Below are positions 52,654-61,958 of a DNA stretch of 64,000 nucleotides, in pieces (the stretch's first letter is position 1; each line of letters opens with the position of its first letter). Both the position numbers and the translations under genes were made by a program. This DNA comes from Roseiflexus castenholzii DSM 13941 (GTDB taxonomy: Bacteria; Chloroflexota; Chloroflexia; Chloroflexales; Roseiflexaceae). The stretch covers positions 248,001-312,000 of the forward strand of contig NC_009767.1 of NCBI RefSeq assembly GCF_000017805.1. Reading direction: 5' to 3'. The notes below the pieces were generated by a model. The model was given only the letters and a program-made list of their open reading frames with translations, was not told where the DNA came from and ran no database searches.

Positions 52654-55134
52654 TTACTGAAGGCGACGCAAGGAGCGCTGCTGCGCAGGCGGCATCCGGC
52701 GTCGAGTCCGCGATGGCGCACTTATTGCCGAAGGGCGGATCGCTGCGCCGACTCGCCCGATGAGCAGAGCCAGCAACGCGCGTCGCAGCGCGCGCCAGTC
52801 TTCAGCCGGCAATGGGGCGGACGCTTTGTGGGCAAAATGGTACCGCTCGGCGACAAAATCGCCAACGATGCGATCAATGACATATGCCTGGTGAGGAATA
52901 CGTTCCCGGATCAGCGCCGCATATTCATACGGAGTCGCATCAGACGGTGCAGTGATCCCCGCCCATCCCGCCAGGCGCGTCAGGCGCGCATAGGCGGCGG
53001 CGGCAGGTGAAAGGCCGCGCACATCCCAGCGCAACCAGAGCAGCAAAACGCCGACCAGCGCCAGGATAAGCGTTAGCGTCCCGCCAACGATTGCCGTCAG
53101 GCGCAACCGTTCCTGCGCGCGGCGCGCTTCGATCTCGCGTTGTAGCGCGCTCTCGTCGCCAATCGCAGGACCAGTGTTGCGCTCGATCATCTCGCGTAGC
53201 ATGGCTTCCGGGTCGCTCAGTGCGCTCCCCAACCCGCTCGTTACTCCCGGTCGCTCTGCTTCATCAGCCGGCGGGAACGCCGGACGCACCGGCACACTGG
53301 CGTAGGGCGCCGGCGTCGGCTCGAAGCGTTGCCAGCCATACCCGGGGAAGTAGACTTCGGGCCAGCTATGGGCGACATTCTCGCGCACCAGATACACTCG
53401 CCGGTCCGGGTCGAGTTCGCCACCGGCATACCCCTGCACCCAGCGCGCCGGAACGCCCTCGGCGCGCAGCAACACCACCATTGCTGATGTGAAATCGTCG
53501 CAGTAACCCCCCGGCGCATCGAAGAGGAACCAATCGACCCAATCACGATCTTCTGGCGGGACCGGGCGCTGATCGTTGTACGGCAGCGCGCGCAGATACG
53601 CCTGGATTGCCAGCGCCTTATCGTAGGGCGTCACCGCGCCAGCGTCACGAACGATGGAAGCCGCCAGTTCGCGCACCCGCAGCGGCAGTGTGTCGGGCAG
53701 CTGGAGGTACGCCACACGCACCCATTCCGGGTATGTGGTTCCGCTTTCGCGCAGGCTCCGCTCATCGACGGTGGAAAGGTACGTGGCGACCGTATACACC
53801 TGCGTCGCCTCGAGCGGCGCATCGGTGACGACCGTGGCGGTTTCGGTAAAGTTCGGCAACACTTCGCCGGATATTGACAGGTACCCATGCTGGATCAGCA
53901 CCGGCAGACTGGTGGACGCCAGCGCGCCACCAACCATCACCAACCCATCGGTGCGCGTCTGCGCCAGTTCGATTGTTGTCGTCACCAGAGTGCGGCCACG
54001 CAGTTCAGGCTGTTCAAGCCGATCGCCGGGGGGAAGCGGCGTCCGTGCCGCTTCCGCCGTCGCAACTCCCAGCGCCGCGCGCGCGCGCTCACCGACCATG
54101 TTCTGCCACATGCGACCGGTATAGCGATCGAACGCCGCAGCGCGCCAGTAACTGTACTCAGCAGATCGCACGGTCATCACCAGTGCCGTGCCCAACTGAC
54201 GGGGACCGCCAACCCGCGCATTACGGGTCAGAAACGCGCCGGTCGATCCCGGCGGCGCATTGATCGTACTGAACGCTTCCTGCCACTCCTCGCGCAGCGC
54301 CGTGATCGGCGCGCGAATGGTGCGCCAGAGACGCGCCAGATATTCGTTGTCCGGCTGATTCGGAAGAAATGCAGTGGCAATCAGGAGAAACAGGAGGATC
54401 AGAAACGACGCCAGCAGAACGCGCGCCGGCAGAAAGTCGGGGAACTCGACGCGCGTGGATCGCCAGAAGCGCTGATGACGGTCGATATGCTGGTAGGCGA
54501 TCAGCAACAGCGCTGCGATCAAAAAAACAAAGAACAATCCGGTGGGCTTGGGCCAGGCATAGGCGTAATTGATCAGAATAATGCTTGCCTGCAACGCAAC
54601 GGCAATCCAGGCGCGCTGATGGCGAAAGATGAGCCATCCGGTCACATACCCCATTCCCCAGATGATCAGTGCCAGGATCAGGACAAAGAGGACAATATCC
54701 TCACCGCGCCCGCCTGCCTGGAGTGTGCGCAGCCAGATGAGCGCACGCAGCGCCACGTCTACGGCGACATCGCCCCAGGTGTCCAGGCGCTGCGCCTTTG
54801 CCGCGCCAAACTCAGCCGTCGCTTGTGCGCGGACGATTGGGCTGATCTGCTCGATGACGAACACCATTCCAGGCAGCAACGCTAGCGGATGCGCCAGCCA
54901 GGGATGCAACCAGGCGATCCGCGCAAAGAGCGTGCCGACCAAAAGGGCTGCCAGTGCGATGCCGGTCAGCATAGTGACCCCATCCGCCCAGTTTGCAACC
55001 TCCAGACTCCGCGCCACGCTCCACGTTATGGCGACTGCCAGCAGAAACGGCAACGCAAGCGCCCCCAATTCGAGTCGGGAAAACCAGGAATGGGATGGAG
55101 TCTCGTTTGGAATAGTTGTAACAGAAGAACTCAT
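52654..55134 (-). CDS. transglutaminase-like membrane protein (TgpA/DUF3488 type)
   Basis: An 826-aa protein from ATG 55134. The N-terminal third contains about six membrane helices (DUF3488-like), the middle (about 230-620) is extracytoplasmic and includes the transglutaminase core with the catalytic Cys in APGGYCDDFTSAMVVLLRAEGVPARWVQGYAGG, shown in part, and the His and Asp in AHSWPEVYFPGYGW. A final helix (about 690-710) and a cytoplasmic DUF4129-like tail follow. Such proteins usually pair with MoxR and DUF58 proteins; a MoxR lies far away at 12053. The start overlaps tatD by 4 nt (ATGA). Confidence 0.9.
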   Translation of the reverse strand: MSSSVTTIPNETPSHSWFSRLELGALALPFLLAVAITWSVARSLEVANWADGVTMLTGIALAALLVGTLFARIAWLHPWLAHPLALLPGMVFVIEQISPIVRAQATAEFGAAKAQRLDTWGDVAVDVALRALIWLRTLQAGGRGEDIVLFVLILALIIWGMGYVTGWLIFRHQRAWIAVALQASIILINYAYAWPKPTGLFFVFLIAALLLIAYQHIDRHQRFWRSTRVEFPDFLPARVLLASFLILLFLLIATAFLPNQPDNEYLARLWRTIRAPITALREEWQEAFSTINAPPGSTGAFLTRNARVGGPRQLGTALVMTVRSAEYSYWRAAAFDRYTGRMWQNMVGERARAALGVATAEAARTPLPPGDRLEQPELRGRTLVTTTIELAQTRTDGLVMVGGALASTSLPVLIQHGYLSISGEVLPNFTETATVVTDAPLEATQVYTVATYLSTVDERSLRESGTTYPEWVRVAYLQLPDTLPLRVRELAASIVRDAGAVTPYDKALAIQAYLRALPYNDQRPVPPEDRDWVDWFLFDAPGGYCDDFTSAMVVLLRAEGVPARWVQGYAGGELDPDRRVYLVRENVAHSWPEVYFPGYGWQRFEPTPAPYASVPVRPAFPPADEAERPGVTSGLGSALSDPEAMLREMIERNTGPAIGDESALQREIEARRAQERLRLTAIVGGTLTLILALVGVLLLWLRWDVRGLSPAAAAYARLTRLAGWAGITAPSDATPYEYAALIRERIPHQAYVIDRIVGDFVAERYHFAHKASAPLPAEDWRALRRALLALLIGRVGAAIRPSAISAPSRTRRRMPPAQQRSLRRLQ

Positions 55135-55907
55135 AGCCCGAAAACCGCCTCTGCATTCCGCCACACCGCCTTTGCCAGATCATCAAGCGACAGGCTTCGC
55201 AAAGTAGCGACCCGTTCAGCAATCAGGCGAACATATGCAGGTTCGTTCCGTTTGCCGCGAAAGGGATGCGGCGCCAGATATGGGCTGTCGGTTTCGATCA
55301 AAATACGGTCGAGCGGAGCGCGTCGCGCAATATCGTGCAGCGCAACGGCTTTCGGAAAGGTGACCGGACCACTGAACGACAGATAGAACCCGATGTCCAG
55401 ACAGGCGCGCGCATATGCCCAGTCGCCCGAGAACGAGTGCATAATGCCGGAAAGACCATGAGCCGCCTCGCGCAACACGCGGATGGTATCAGCATGCGCA
55501 TCCCTGCTATGGATAACAACCGGCAACCGCAGGTCGCGCGCCAGGTCGAGTTGCGCGCGGAAACACGCCTCTTGCACATCGGCAGGGGCCGCATTCCAGT
55601 AGTAATCGAAACCGATCTCGCCGATGGCGATCACCTTTGGCTGCTGCGCCAGGACACGCACCTGCTCAAGCCAGTCGCCAGGCAGATCGGCGACGTGATT
55701 GGGTTGTACGCCAACGACGGCGTATATCGGTTCGTGCTGCGATGCCAGCGCCACCGCAGCACGCGATGTCGCCAGGTCGTAGCCGATTTCGACGATACGC
55801 GCCACTCCCGTCGCTCTGGCGCGTTCCAGGACAGCAGTGCGATCTGCGTCGAACTGAGCAGCGCCGAGATGAGCGTGGGTATCGATCAAATGCAGGGTAT
55901 CATTCAC
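55131..55907 (-). CDS. tatD: TatD-family metal-dependent DNase
   Basis: A 258-aa TIM-barrel hydrolase. Metal ligands are seen in LIDTHAHLG, AIGEIGFDYYW, VIHSRDAHAD, HSFSG and LIETDSPYLAPHPFRGKRN. TatD enzymes act as 3'-5' exonucleases in DNA repair. GTG 55907 is chosen because length is then typical and an extended -10 (TGGTACAAT) ends 7 nt before it, pointing to a leaderless transcript; longer starts would overlap the divergent kinase gene promoter. Confidence 0.93.
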   Translation of the reverse strand: MNDTLHLIDTHAHLGAAQFDADRTAVLERARATGVARIVEIGYDLATSRAAVALASQHEPIYAVVGVQPNHVADLPGDWLEQVRVLAQQPKVIAIGEIGFDYYWNAAPADVQEACFRAQLDLARDLRLPVVIHSRDAHADTIRVLREAAHGLSGIMHSFSGDWAYARACLDIGFYLSFSGPVTFPKAVALHDIARRAPLDRILIETDSPYLAPHPFRGKRNEPAYVRLIAERVATLRSLSLDDLAKAVWRNAEAVFGL

Positions 55908-55914
55908 ACCCGGT

Positions 55915-55923
55915 ATTGTACCA
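55915..55923 (-). promoter_or_regulatory. extended -10 promoter for leaderless tatD
   Basis: On the minus strand TGGTACAAT ends 7 nt before the GTG of tatD, so the predicted transcription start falls at or next to the start codon. No ribosome binding site is present, consistent with leaderless translation. Confidence 0.55.
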
Positions 55924-55953
55924 TGGCGCGGTTGCTGCCGATATTCAGAGCCG

Positions 55954-55962
55954 TGATACAAT
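55954..55962 (+). promoter_or_regulatory. extended -10 promoter for leaderless hybrid kinase
   Basis: TGATACAAT ends 6 nt before ATG 55969, again placing the transcript start at the initiation codon. It faces the tatD promoter, only about 30 bp apart. Confidence 0.55.
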
Positions 55963-55968
55963 AGCGCC

Positions 55969-57192
55969 ATGCCAGACCAGACACGCATCATGGTCGTCGA
56001 AGACGATCCAACAATCGCCGGACTGATCGAATTTGTGCTTCGAGGGGCCGGTTACCGGACATTGCTTACGGCCACCGCCACCGAAGCGCTCGCCTGTATC
56101 GAAACCGGCGACATCGACCTGGTGATTCTGGATTGGATGCTGCCGGATATTCCGGGGGTTCAGATTTGCCTGGCTTTGAAGGAGCGTTCTGGCCGAGGCT
56201 TTTTGCCGATACTCATGCTCACCGCCAAAGGCGAAGTGTCAGACCGGATCACAGCGCTCGACTCGGGCGCCGATGATTATTTGGCCAAGCCGTTTTATAT
56301 CGAGGAACTGCTGGCGCGGGTTCGAGCGCTGCTCCGCATCCGCGCCGCCGAAAGCGAACGCGATGCGGCGATGGCGGCGCTCGCAGCCCAAAATGACGCG
56401 CTGCGAGCCGCAAACGACCAGTTACGCGCCATGCAGGCGCAACTGGTCCAGAGTTCGAAGCTTGCCGCCCTGGGAGAAATTGTGGCCGGCGTGGCGCACG
56501 AATTGAACAATCCCCTCGCCATCATTCTGGGCAATGCTGAACTCCTTTCGCCGCAGCGCACTCCCGACGATCAGCGATCCGTCGAACAGATTATCGAAAG
56601 CGCCAAACGCGCCCGTCGTGTGGTGCAGAGCCTGGCAACCTTCGCCCGCCGCGGTCCGATCATCAAAGAATGGACGGCGCCAACCGATCTGGTCGAACGA
56701 GTGATCGACCTCAAACGCGCAGCGCTTCACGCTGCCGGAATCGCTCTTGAAGTCGTCTGCCAGCCCGATTTGCCGATGCTGTGGATCGATGTGCCGCAAA
56801 TGCAACAGGCGCTGCTCAATCTGCTGATCAACGCTGAACAGGCATTGTCCGGCGCTCCTGCCCCCTGGATGCGGCTCAGCGTCTCGCGAGGTCCTGCCGA
56901 ACCGCCGCCACTGCTGCCGGCGCGCGCAGTCGAGAATCACGGTTCATTCGTGCGCTTTGATGTGGCGGATAATGGTCCTGGCATCCCGGCGCATATCATT
57001 GAGCGACTGTTCGAGCCATTCGTCACCACCCGTCCGCCGGGCAAAGGGTCGGGATTGGGACTTGCCATCGCATATGGCATTGTCACTCAACACAGTGGTC
57101 AGGTGCTCGTCGCCAGTCAACCGAATCAGGGAACAACCGTGCGCATTGCATTGCCGGTCGATCCACCAGAAGGCATGACCTGGCAGGAGTAA
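55969..57192 (+). CDS. response regulator-histidine kinase fusion
   Basis: A 407-aa protein with the domains in receiver-first order. Receiver: D12/D13, phospho-acceptor D55 (VILDWMLPD) and K108 (DDYLAKPF). A coiled coil (125-165) leads to a HisKA with H177 (GVAHELNNPLAIILGN, an NtrB-type box) and ATPase boxes N (NLLINAEQAL), G1 (VADNGPGIPAHI) and G2 (GKGSGLGLAIAYGI). No membrane helix or sensor is present, so it is a cytosolic kinase acting inside a phosphorelay. It is divergent from tatD. The stop codon TAA directly abuts TIR copy 6. Confidence 0.93.
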   Translation: MPDQTRIMVVEDDPTIAGLIEFVLRGAGYRTLLTATATEALACIETGDIDLVILDWMLPDIPGVQICLALKERSGRGFLPILMLTAKGEVSDRITALDSGADDYLAKPFYIEELLARVRALLRIRAAESERDAAMAALAAQNDALRAANDQLRAMQAQLVQSSKLAALGEIVAGVAHELNNPLAIILGNAELLSPQRTPDDQRSVEQIIESAKRARRVVQSLATFARRGPIIKEWTAPTDLVERVIDLKRAALHAAGIALEVVCQPDLPMLWIDVPQMQQALLNLLINAEQALSGAPAPWMRLSVSRGPAEPPPLLPARAVENHGSFVRFDVADNGPGIPAHIIERLFEPFVTTRPPGKGSGLGLAIAYGIVTQHSGQVLVASQPNQGTTVRIALPVDPPEGMTWQE

Positions 57193-57340
57193 TACCAATG
57201 ACGATTGACGATGCCGCATGCGTGTCATTCCGAGCCCTTCGCTTCGCTCAGGGTAAACGCAGCGCGGAATCGGCGCGGGTCGCGCACGACCCCTCGCGCT
57301 GCTCGGAGTGACCATGCCGGATGGTCACAGGGAATTGGTA
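57193..57340 (-). repeat. dispersed TIR element, copy 6
   Basis: From TACCAATGAC to AATTGGTA in reversed orientation, with the variant core also seen in copy 5. It fills the gap between the hybrid kinase stop and the UDG start, 11 bp upstream of the UDG ATG. Confidence 0.88.
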
Positions 57341-57344
57341 TACG
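57336..57344 (+). promoter_or_regulatory. candidate extended -10 provided by a repeat end
   Basis: The right end of TIR copy 6 plus flanking DNA reads TGGTATACG, followed 7 nt later by the ATG of the UDG gene. It fits the leaderless pattern of neighbouring genes, but the hexamer TATACG departs from consensus at the last position, so confidence is modest. Confidence 0.35.
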
Positions 57345-57351
57345 CAGAGTA

Positions 57352-57930
57352 ATGGTGACGCTGCTGCATCAGCAAAATTGTCGATCCTGCCCGGCGCTTG
57401 TCGCCAGCCGGCGGCGAATTGTGCATGGCTATGGCGACACAGCAAGCGGCATCGTGTTCATCGGCGAGGCGCCCGGTCGTCACGGCGCCGATCAGACCGG
57501 CATACCGTTCTGGGGCGACCGGTCAGGACGGATGCTGCGCCGGATTCTGGTGCAGGTCGGGCTTGCAAGCGACGAGACCGCCGGCGCGACGCTGCGCTGT
57601 TTTATCACTAACGTGGTACGCTGCTGCCCACCGGGCAACCGCACGCCGACGCCTGCCGAGGTGCGCGCCTGTCGCACCTGGCTGTGGATGGAACTTGACA
57701 TGATCAAGCCACGACTGATCATCCCGGTTGGGCGCATTGCCCTGCAAGAAGTCGGGATGCGCTATCTGAAACACGATCCCGGCGCCATCCGCAGCGTGCA
57801 TGCAACCGTACTCCGCAGCAGACATGTCACCATCCTTCCGCTGATCCACCCGGCACGCATCAGCCGTGCCGATGTGCAGGCGTTCATAACGGCAGTGCAG
57901 CCGCTCATTGACGAGAGGAACGAGCCATGA
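57352..57930 (+). CDS. uracil-DNA glycosylase, iron-sulfur type (family 4/5)
   Basis: A 192-aa glycosylase. Cluster cysteines are in QQNCRSCPAL near the N-terminus and in NVVRCCPPGNRTPTPAEVRAC; motif A is IVFIGEAPGRHGADQTG and the C-terminal motif is PLIHPAR. The enzyme removes uracil from DNA to start base excision repair, valuable in thermophiles. ATG 57352 is the first after the repeat; longer frames are repeat-derived. It overlaps the acyl-CoA dehydrogenase by 4 nt (ATGA). Confidence 0.93.
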   Translation: MVTLLHQQNCRSCPALVASRRRIVHGYGDTASGIVFIGEAPGRHGADQTGIPFWGDRSGRMLRRILVQVGLASDETAGATLRCFITNVVRCCPPGNRTPTPAEVRACRTWLWMELDMIKPRLIIPVGRIALQEVGMRYLKHDPGAIRSVHATVLRSRHVTILPLIHPARISRADVQAFITAVQPLIDERNEP

Positions 57931-59078
57931 ACTTTGACCTGACCCCCGAACAGCAGCGCATTCGCGCAGAAGTGCGACGTTTCGCCGAGCAGGAAATTGC
58001 GCCCCGCGCCCGTCATACCGATGAAACGGGCGAGTTTCCTGCCGAAACGTTTCGCAAAATGGCGGAACTGGGTCTCATGGGATTGCCATTCCCCGAAGAG
58101 TATGGCGGCGCAGGCGCCGACAGCGTTTCAACCGCGATCGCTATCGAAGAAATCGCGCGCGCATGCGGTTCGACGGCGCTGATCTACTCGGCGCACCTGG
58201 GGCTGGGGTGCGCACCAATCGCCATGTTCGGCACTGAAGAGCAAAAACGACGCTTCCTGCAACCCGCAGCAGAAGGGCAACATCTGGGCGCATTCGCGTT
58301 GACCGAGCCGCACGCCGGTTCCGACGCCGGCGCTACGCGCACGACTGCCCGCCTCGAGAATGGAGAATGGGTCATCAATGGCGCAAAGATGTGGATCACC
58401 AGCGCCTCGATTGCCGGGCATCTCATTGTCACGGCTGTTACCGATCCAGGGGAACGGCATGCGATCAGCGCCATTATCGTCCCTGCCGGAACGCCGGGGC
58501 TGAGTTTTGGCAAGCCGGAACCCAAAATGGGACTGCGCGGTTCGATCACCAACGCGGTGACGTTCGAGAATGTCCGGGTTCCTGAAGCGAATCTGTTGGG
58601 TCGCCGCGGACGCGGGCTACAACAGTTTCTTGCCGTGCTCGACGGCGGGCGGATTGGCATCGGCGCCATGGCGATTGGTCTGGCGCAGGCGGCTTTCGAA
58701 GTCGCTTCTGCATATGCGCGCGAGCGCACCGCCTTCGGCAAACTGATCGGCGCGTATGAGTCGGTCTCAAACATGATCGCCGATATGGCCGTCGGGTTAG
58801 AAGCGGCGCGGTTGCTGGTCTACCAGGCGGCATGGCTGAAAGACCAGGGGCGCCAGTACAGCCGCGAGGCGGCAATCGCCAAACTGTACGCTTCGGAAGT
58901 CGGTGAGAAGATCTGTCGCGACGCGATCCAGGTGCTTGGCGGATATGGCTACAGCAGCGAGTATCCGCTCGAACGCATCTATCGTGATCAACGCCTGCTC
59001 ACCATTGGCGAGGGCACTTCCGAAATCCTGCGTGTGGTCATCGGGCGACAGATCCTCGGCGAGTTCGTCGGACGGTGA
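57927..59078 (+). CDS. acyl-CoA dehydrogenase, short-chain type
   Basis: A 383-aa flavoenzyme that forms the trans-2 double bond of acyl-CoA. Signatures are FALTEPHAGSDAGA, GAKMWITSA and the C-terminal QVLGGYGYSSEYPLERIYRDQRLLTIGEGTSEILR, given here in part; the catalytic base is the Glu of the GEGT motif region. Length and arrangement match butyryl-CoA or isovaleryl-CoA dehydrogenases. It is coupled to the UDG gene upstream, an unusual partner. No electron-transfer flavoprotein genes are adjacent. Confidence 0.94.
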   Translation: MNFDLTPEQQRIRAEVRRFAEQEIAPRARHTDETGEFPAETFRKMAELGLMGLPFPEEYGGAGADSVSTAIAIEEIARACGSTALIYSAHLGLGCAPIAMFGTEEQKRRFLQPAAEGQHLGAFALTEPHAGSDAGATRTTARLENGEWVINGAKMWITSASIAGHLIVTAVTDPGERHAISAIIVPAGTPGLSFGKPEPKMGLRGSITNAVTFENVRVPEANLLGRRGRGLQQFLAVLDGGRIGIGAMAIGLAQAAFEVASAYARERTAFGKLIGAYESVSNMIADMAVGLEAARLLVYQAAWLKDQGRQYSREAAIAKLYASEVGEKICRDAIQVLGGYGYSSEYPLERIYRDQRLLTIGEGTSEILRVVIGRQILGEFVGR

Positions 59079-59380
59079 GAACGTCGCAGGTTTATTGCCG
59101 ACGCCAGGATGCCCAAACTGCTCCGCTCCACCGAATTCACAGGCGGACAGACCATCAGGACGGGCTTTGGTCTTCGGGCAGGACTCTGCGGCGCTGGTCT
59201 CCCCTCTTCCGTGCGCGGGATAAGGGCAGGGGGTGAGGGGAAAACGTCGCATCCCAACGCCATGCATGCCCGCCAGGTTCATGCGTGCTGTCCGCCCTTG
59301 AACGGGATGGAGCGGGAGGCCGAGGGCGAGAACAAACAGGTGTCAAGACGCCACACATCTGCGCTGAACGGCGCAGTTCC
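59079..59380. other. intergenic region between convergent genes
   Basis: No gene or clear terminator is recognised in these 302 bp between the acyl-CoA dehydrogenase and the DUF429-like gene. It includes a palindrome-like stretch near 59197-59240 (ctcccctcttccgtg ... gggggtgagggg) similar in style to the palindromes near 27.9 kb. Confidence 0.5.
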
Positions 59381-60346
59381 CTACTCCCCACGCTCTCCTC
59401 TCTGCCCCAGGATCCATCCTTCGACGCTGCGAACGACCAGGTCATCGGGTTCACCGGGAGCGCGGCGACCCAGAACGACGTTGAGCGCGCCGAACAGCCC
59501 CACCGTCGTGTCGAAATCGTCGTCGCTGCCGGGCGCCGCACCAAATCCCTCATCAATGGCACGCCTCAGGGCGAGTTCGAGCGCAACCCCTGCCGCGTCC
59601 GCCCATGCCAGCAGCGCCGCTCCTGCTGCAACGCGGGTTGCCCGAGCGCGTTTGCTGCCGCGCAGCATGATCCCCAAATGATGGTAGCACTCGGCAGGGT
59701 ACACCTCGGCGACGACCAGACACCCCGCAGCAATCAGGTCGTTCAGGCGACCCTCGAAGGGCCAGAGCCAGGGAAACGCCGCATCGTCCGGGGCATACGC
59801 GCGGCGCGCCGCCCCCAACATATCGCGCCAACCGACGATTGTCGCCTTGCCCACCTGTTGCGCGCCGAGGGTCCAGAAGATCGGCGCGGCGGCGCGCCGC
59901 GCGGCAGCAGCCCGGTCGCACCGACGACGCAGATCATCAATGCTTGCCATGCCCAACGCCCGCACCAGATGCGCCTGCCGTGCTCCGCCCGGTCGCTGCG
60001 GGTAGAATGGGCGAACAATGCTGATGGCGTCTGGATGATCGGCAACGTTGTAGAACTGCGCCCATTGCCCTGAACCAAACTCCGGCAGAATCGCGGCAAA
60101 GTCCGTGATCCCGGCGACTGCCGCATAGCGCAGCGGAAGACCGAGCGGAAAATCGACGCCGAACAGGATAGCGCCATTGGGCGCAAGGGCGCGCAAACGC
60201 GCAAGGAGGGTTTGCGGATCACCCGCCGGACCCGGCGCAACCGCAAGGAATGTTCCATCGGGCTGGCACAAGGCGTATGCCAGACGTCTTCGCGCCGCAC
60301 TCGATCCCCAATCGGCGTGCGCCACCAGAACAGGAAGCGTATCCAT
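59381..60346 (-). CDS. DUF429-like protein, possible RNase H-fold
   Basis: A 321-aa protein beginning TLPVLVAHADWGSSAARRRLA, the opening strand and Asp of an RNase H-like fold; GVDFPLGLP further on and an acidic residue in VVAEVYPAECYHHLG fit the DUF429 arrangement of predicted nucleases. The rest is alanine-rich and helical. It ends in an acidic/basic tail. Neighbours are convergent or weakly related. Nuclease function is inferred only from this pattern. Confidence 0.55.
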   Translation of the reverse strand: MDTLPVLVAHADWGSSAARRRLAYALCQPDGTFLAVAPGPAGDPQTLLARLRALAPNGAILFGVDFPLGLPLRYAAVAGITDFAAILPEFGSGQWAQFYNVADHPDAISIVRPFYPQRPGGARQAHLVRALGMASIDDLRRRCDRAAAARRAAAPIFWTLGAQQVGKATIVGWRDMLGAARRAYAPDDAAFPWLWPFEGRLNDLIAAGCLVVAEVYPAECYHHLGIMLRGSKRARATRVAAGAALLAWADAAGVALELALRRAIDEGFGAAPGSDDDFDTTVGLFGALNVVLGRRAPGEPDDLVVRSVEGWILGQRGERGE

Positions 60347-60355
60347 TGAACGGTA

Positions 60356-61870
60356 TCACGGCACAGCAACCGGCGCAGCCGTCAGCACCCAATCCCGATA
60401 GAAATCGTTGAGGTCGCAGGCACAGGCGTTTTCGGCAACAGCGCGCACGTCGTCGCTCGACGCAATCCGGTAGCGAAAGGCGGCATAATAATCGCGCAAA
60501 AAGCGGTCGAACGCCGGTTCACCGATCCGCACACGCAACGCCTGAAAGAAAAGCGCCCCTTTCGCATACGCAATAGCAGTATAATTGCCGCGCAACGCCG
60601 ACACGGGGCGCTTCAGCGGCGCATCACGACCCGTCTGCCGCGCGCGCAGATAGGTCGCGCGGAATCCGTCGATCTCACGCGCTGCTGCTGCGGCGCCACG
60701 CAGTTCTTCCTGATAGACCACCTGCGTAAACGAGGTCAACCCCTCGTCGAGCCATGCTTCGTTCTGCACATCGTTGCCGACCATGCTATACCACCACTGA
60801 TGCGCCACTTCGTGCGCCACAATGATCTCCAGACCTGCGCGCTCGCCAGCGTACAATCGGCGGTCGATCATGATCAGACCAGGGTACTCGACGCCGAGAA
60901 ATTTGCGCGCATCGATCTGAACAATGTCGAGTTCCGTCAGCGGGTAGGGTCCGAATCGTCGATTGAACACGCGCAGCGCGTTGACGGCGGCATCGAGCGC
61001 GGCACGCCCGCCTTCCGGGTTCTCGGGGCGAAAATACGACGTGATGCGCGTGCCATCAACCTCGGCGGAGATCGAGGGGAAACGGGTGAGCACAATGGTA
61101 AAATCACGCTGCGGACCGCTGACGAAGCGTGTAGTTTGGACGGCGCCGTCATTCTGGCTCTCGATTGCCGTCCCGGTCGTCACAGCAATCCAGGCGGCAG
61201 GGATGGTGAGCGTCACATCGTACAGCGCCGTGTCACCGGTCACAAGATCGCCGCGGAAGAGAGGAGTCGCCAGTTGCCAGGCGCCCTCAACGTGCCGCGC
61301 CGCCATTGGCAGCGCCGATGCCAGCGCCAGCACGCCGCGTTCGCGGTTGAAGGCGGCATAATAGCGCTGACCGGCATCGAGCGGCGCAGCGGCGCTGAAA
61401 TCGAGGACGACAGCAGTAGAAGCGCCAGAGGGAAGCGATGCAGGAAGGTCGATCCGCAACAGAAACCTTTTCGATTCATAGCGTACCCGGACTGCCACAT
61501 CGTCAACGGTGGCGCTGTGAATGTCGAGGCGTCCGCCAAACTCCGGCAGATTGGGAAAGAGATAAAAGTAGATGCGGTCGAGCGGATCGGCAGCGCGATT
61601 GGCATATTCCAGGCGCAGTCTGCCGGAAATTGTGCGCTTTTCAGGATCAACGCGAGCGATCACCGTATACCGATCCCATTGCTCGGCGGCGTTCAGATCG
61701 GCACTGAAGGCGGGCAGAAGCGCTGCTTCCTGCCGCCGGACATCGAGCGGCGCGGTGAACGGGTCGCTGACACTCGGCGCTGCCGAGAGCGGTGCGGCGC
61801 CGAGCCAGAGCATCGCCACGATCAGCGCCAGAGAAGCCGACCACGCTTGCGCTTTCGGTGATCGCTGCAT
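60356..61870 (-). CDS. M1-family metallopeptidase
   Basis: A 504-aa exported peptidase with a signal peptide (about 1-30, SLALIVAMLWLGAAPLSAAP). The N-terminal beta-domain is followed by the thermolysin-like core: HEVAHQWWYSMVGND (HExxH) and NEAWLDEGLTSF with the third zinc-ligand Glu. The GAMEN exopeptidase motif is not obvious; GVEYPGLIMID occupies its place. This suggests a variant aminopeptidase. Start ATG 61870 is supported by an extended -10 (TGGTATAAT) 6 nt upstream, implying a leaderless mRNA. A 9-bp gap separates its stop from the DUF429-like start. Confidence 0.9.
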   Translation of the reverse strand: MQRSPKAQAWSASLALIVAMLWLGAAPLSAAPSVSDPFTAPLDVRRQEAALLPAFSADLNAAEQWDRYTVIARVDPEKRTISGRLRLEYANRAADPLDRIYFYLFPNLPEFGGRLDIHSATVDDVAVRVRYESKRFLLRIDLPASLPSGASTAVVLDFSAAAPLDAGQRYYAAFNRERGVLALASALPMAARHVEGAWQLATPLFRGDLVTGDTALYDVTLTIPAAWIAVTTGTAIESQNDGAVQTTRFVSGPQRDFTIVLTRFPSISAEVDGTRITSYFRPENPEGGRAALDAAVNALRVFNRRFGPYPLTELDIVQIDARKFLGVEYPGLIMIDRRLYAGERAGLEIIVAHEVAHQWWYSMVGNDVQNEAWLDEGLTSFTQVVYQEELRGAAAAAREIDGFRATYLRARQTGRDAPLKRPVSALRGNYTAIAYAKGALFFQALRVRIGEPAFDRFLRDYYAAFRYRIASSDDVRAVAENACACDLNDFYRDWVLTAAPVAVP

Positions 61871-61876
61871 AGACGC

Positions 61877-61885
61877 ATTATACCA
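61877..61885 (-). promoter_or_regulatory. extended -10 promoter for leaderless M1 peptidase
   Basis: TGGTATAAT on the minus strand ends 6 nt before ATG 61870, placing transcription start at the start codon. No Shine-Dalgarno sequence is present. Confidence 0.6.
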
Positions 61886-61941
61886 TTGTTGTCTGGAACT
61901 GCCAGGAAACCCGAGACGGTACTGTTGGCGAAACAGGATCG

Positions 61942-61950
61942 TGCTATACT
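61942..61950 (+). promoter_or_regulatory. extended -10 promoter for leaderless Crp/Fnr regulator
   Basis: TGCTATACT ends 8 nt before ATG 61959. The predicted transcription start is within 0-2 nt of the ATG. It is divergent from the M1 peptidase promoter about 60 bp away. Confidence 0.6.
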
Positions 61951-61958
61951 CCCGAACC

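Noticed and set aside
60800..61861. 353-aa plus-strand frame opposite the M1 peptidase
   Set aside because: Shadow of a gene with intact zinc-binding motif and signal peptide.
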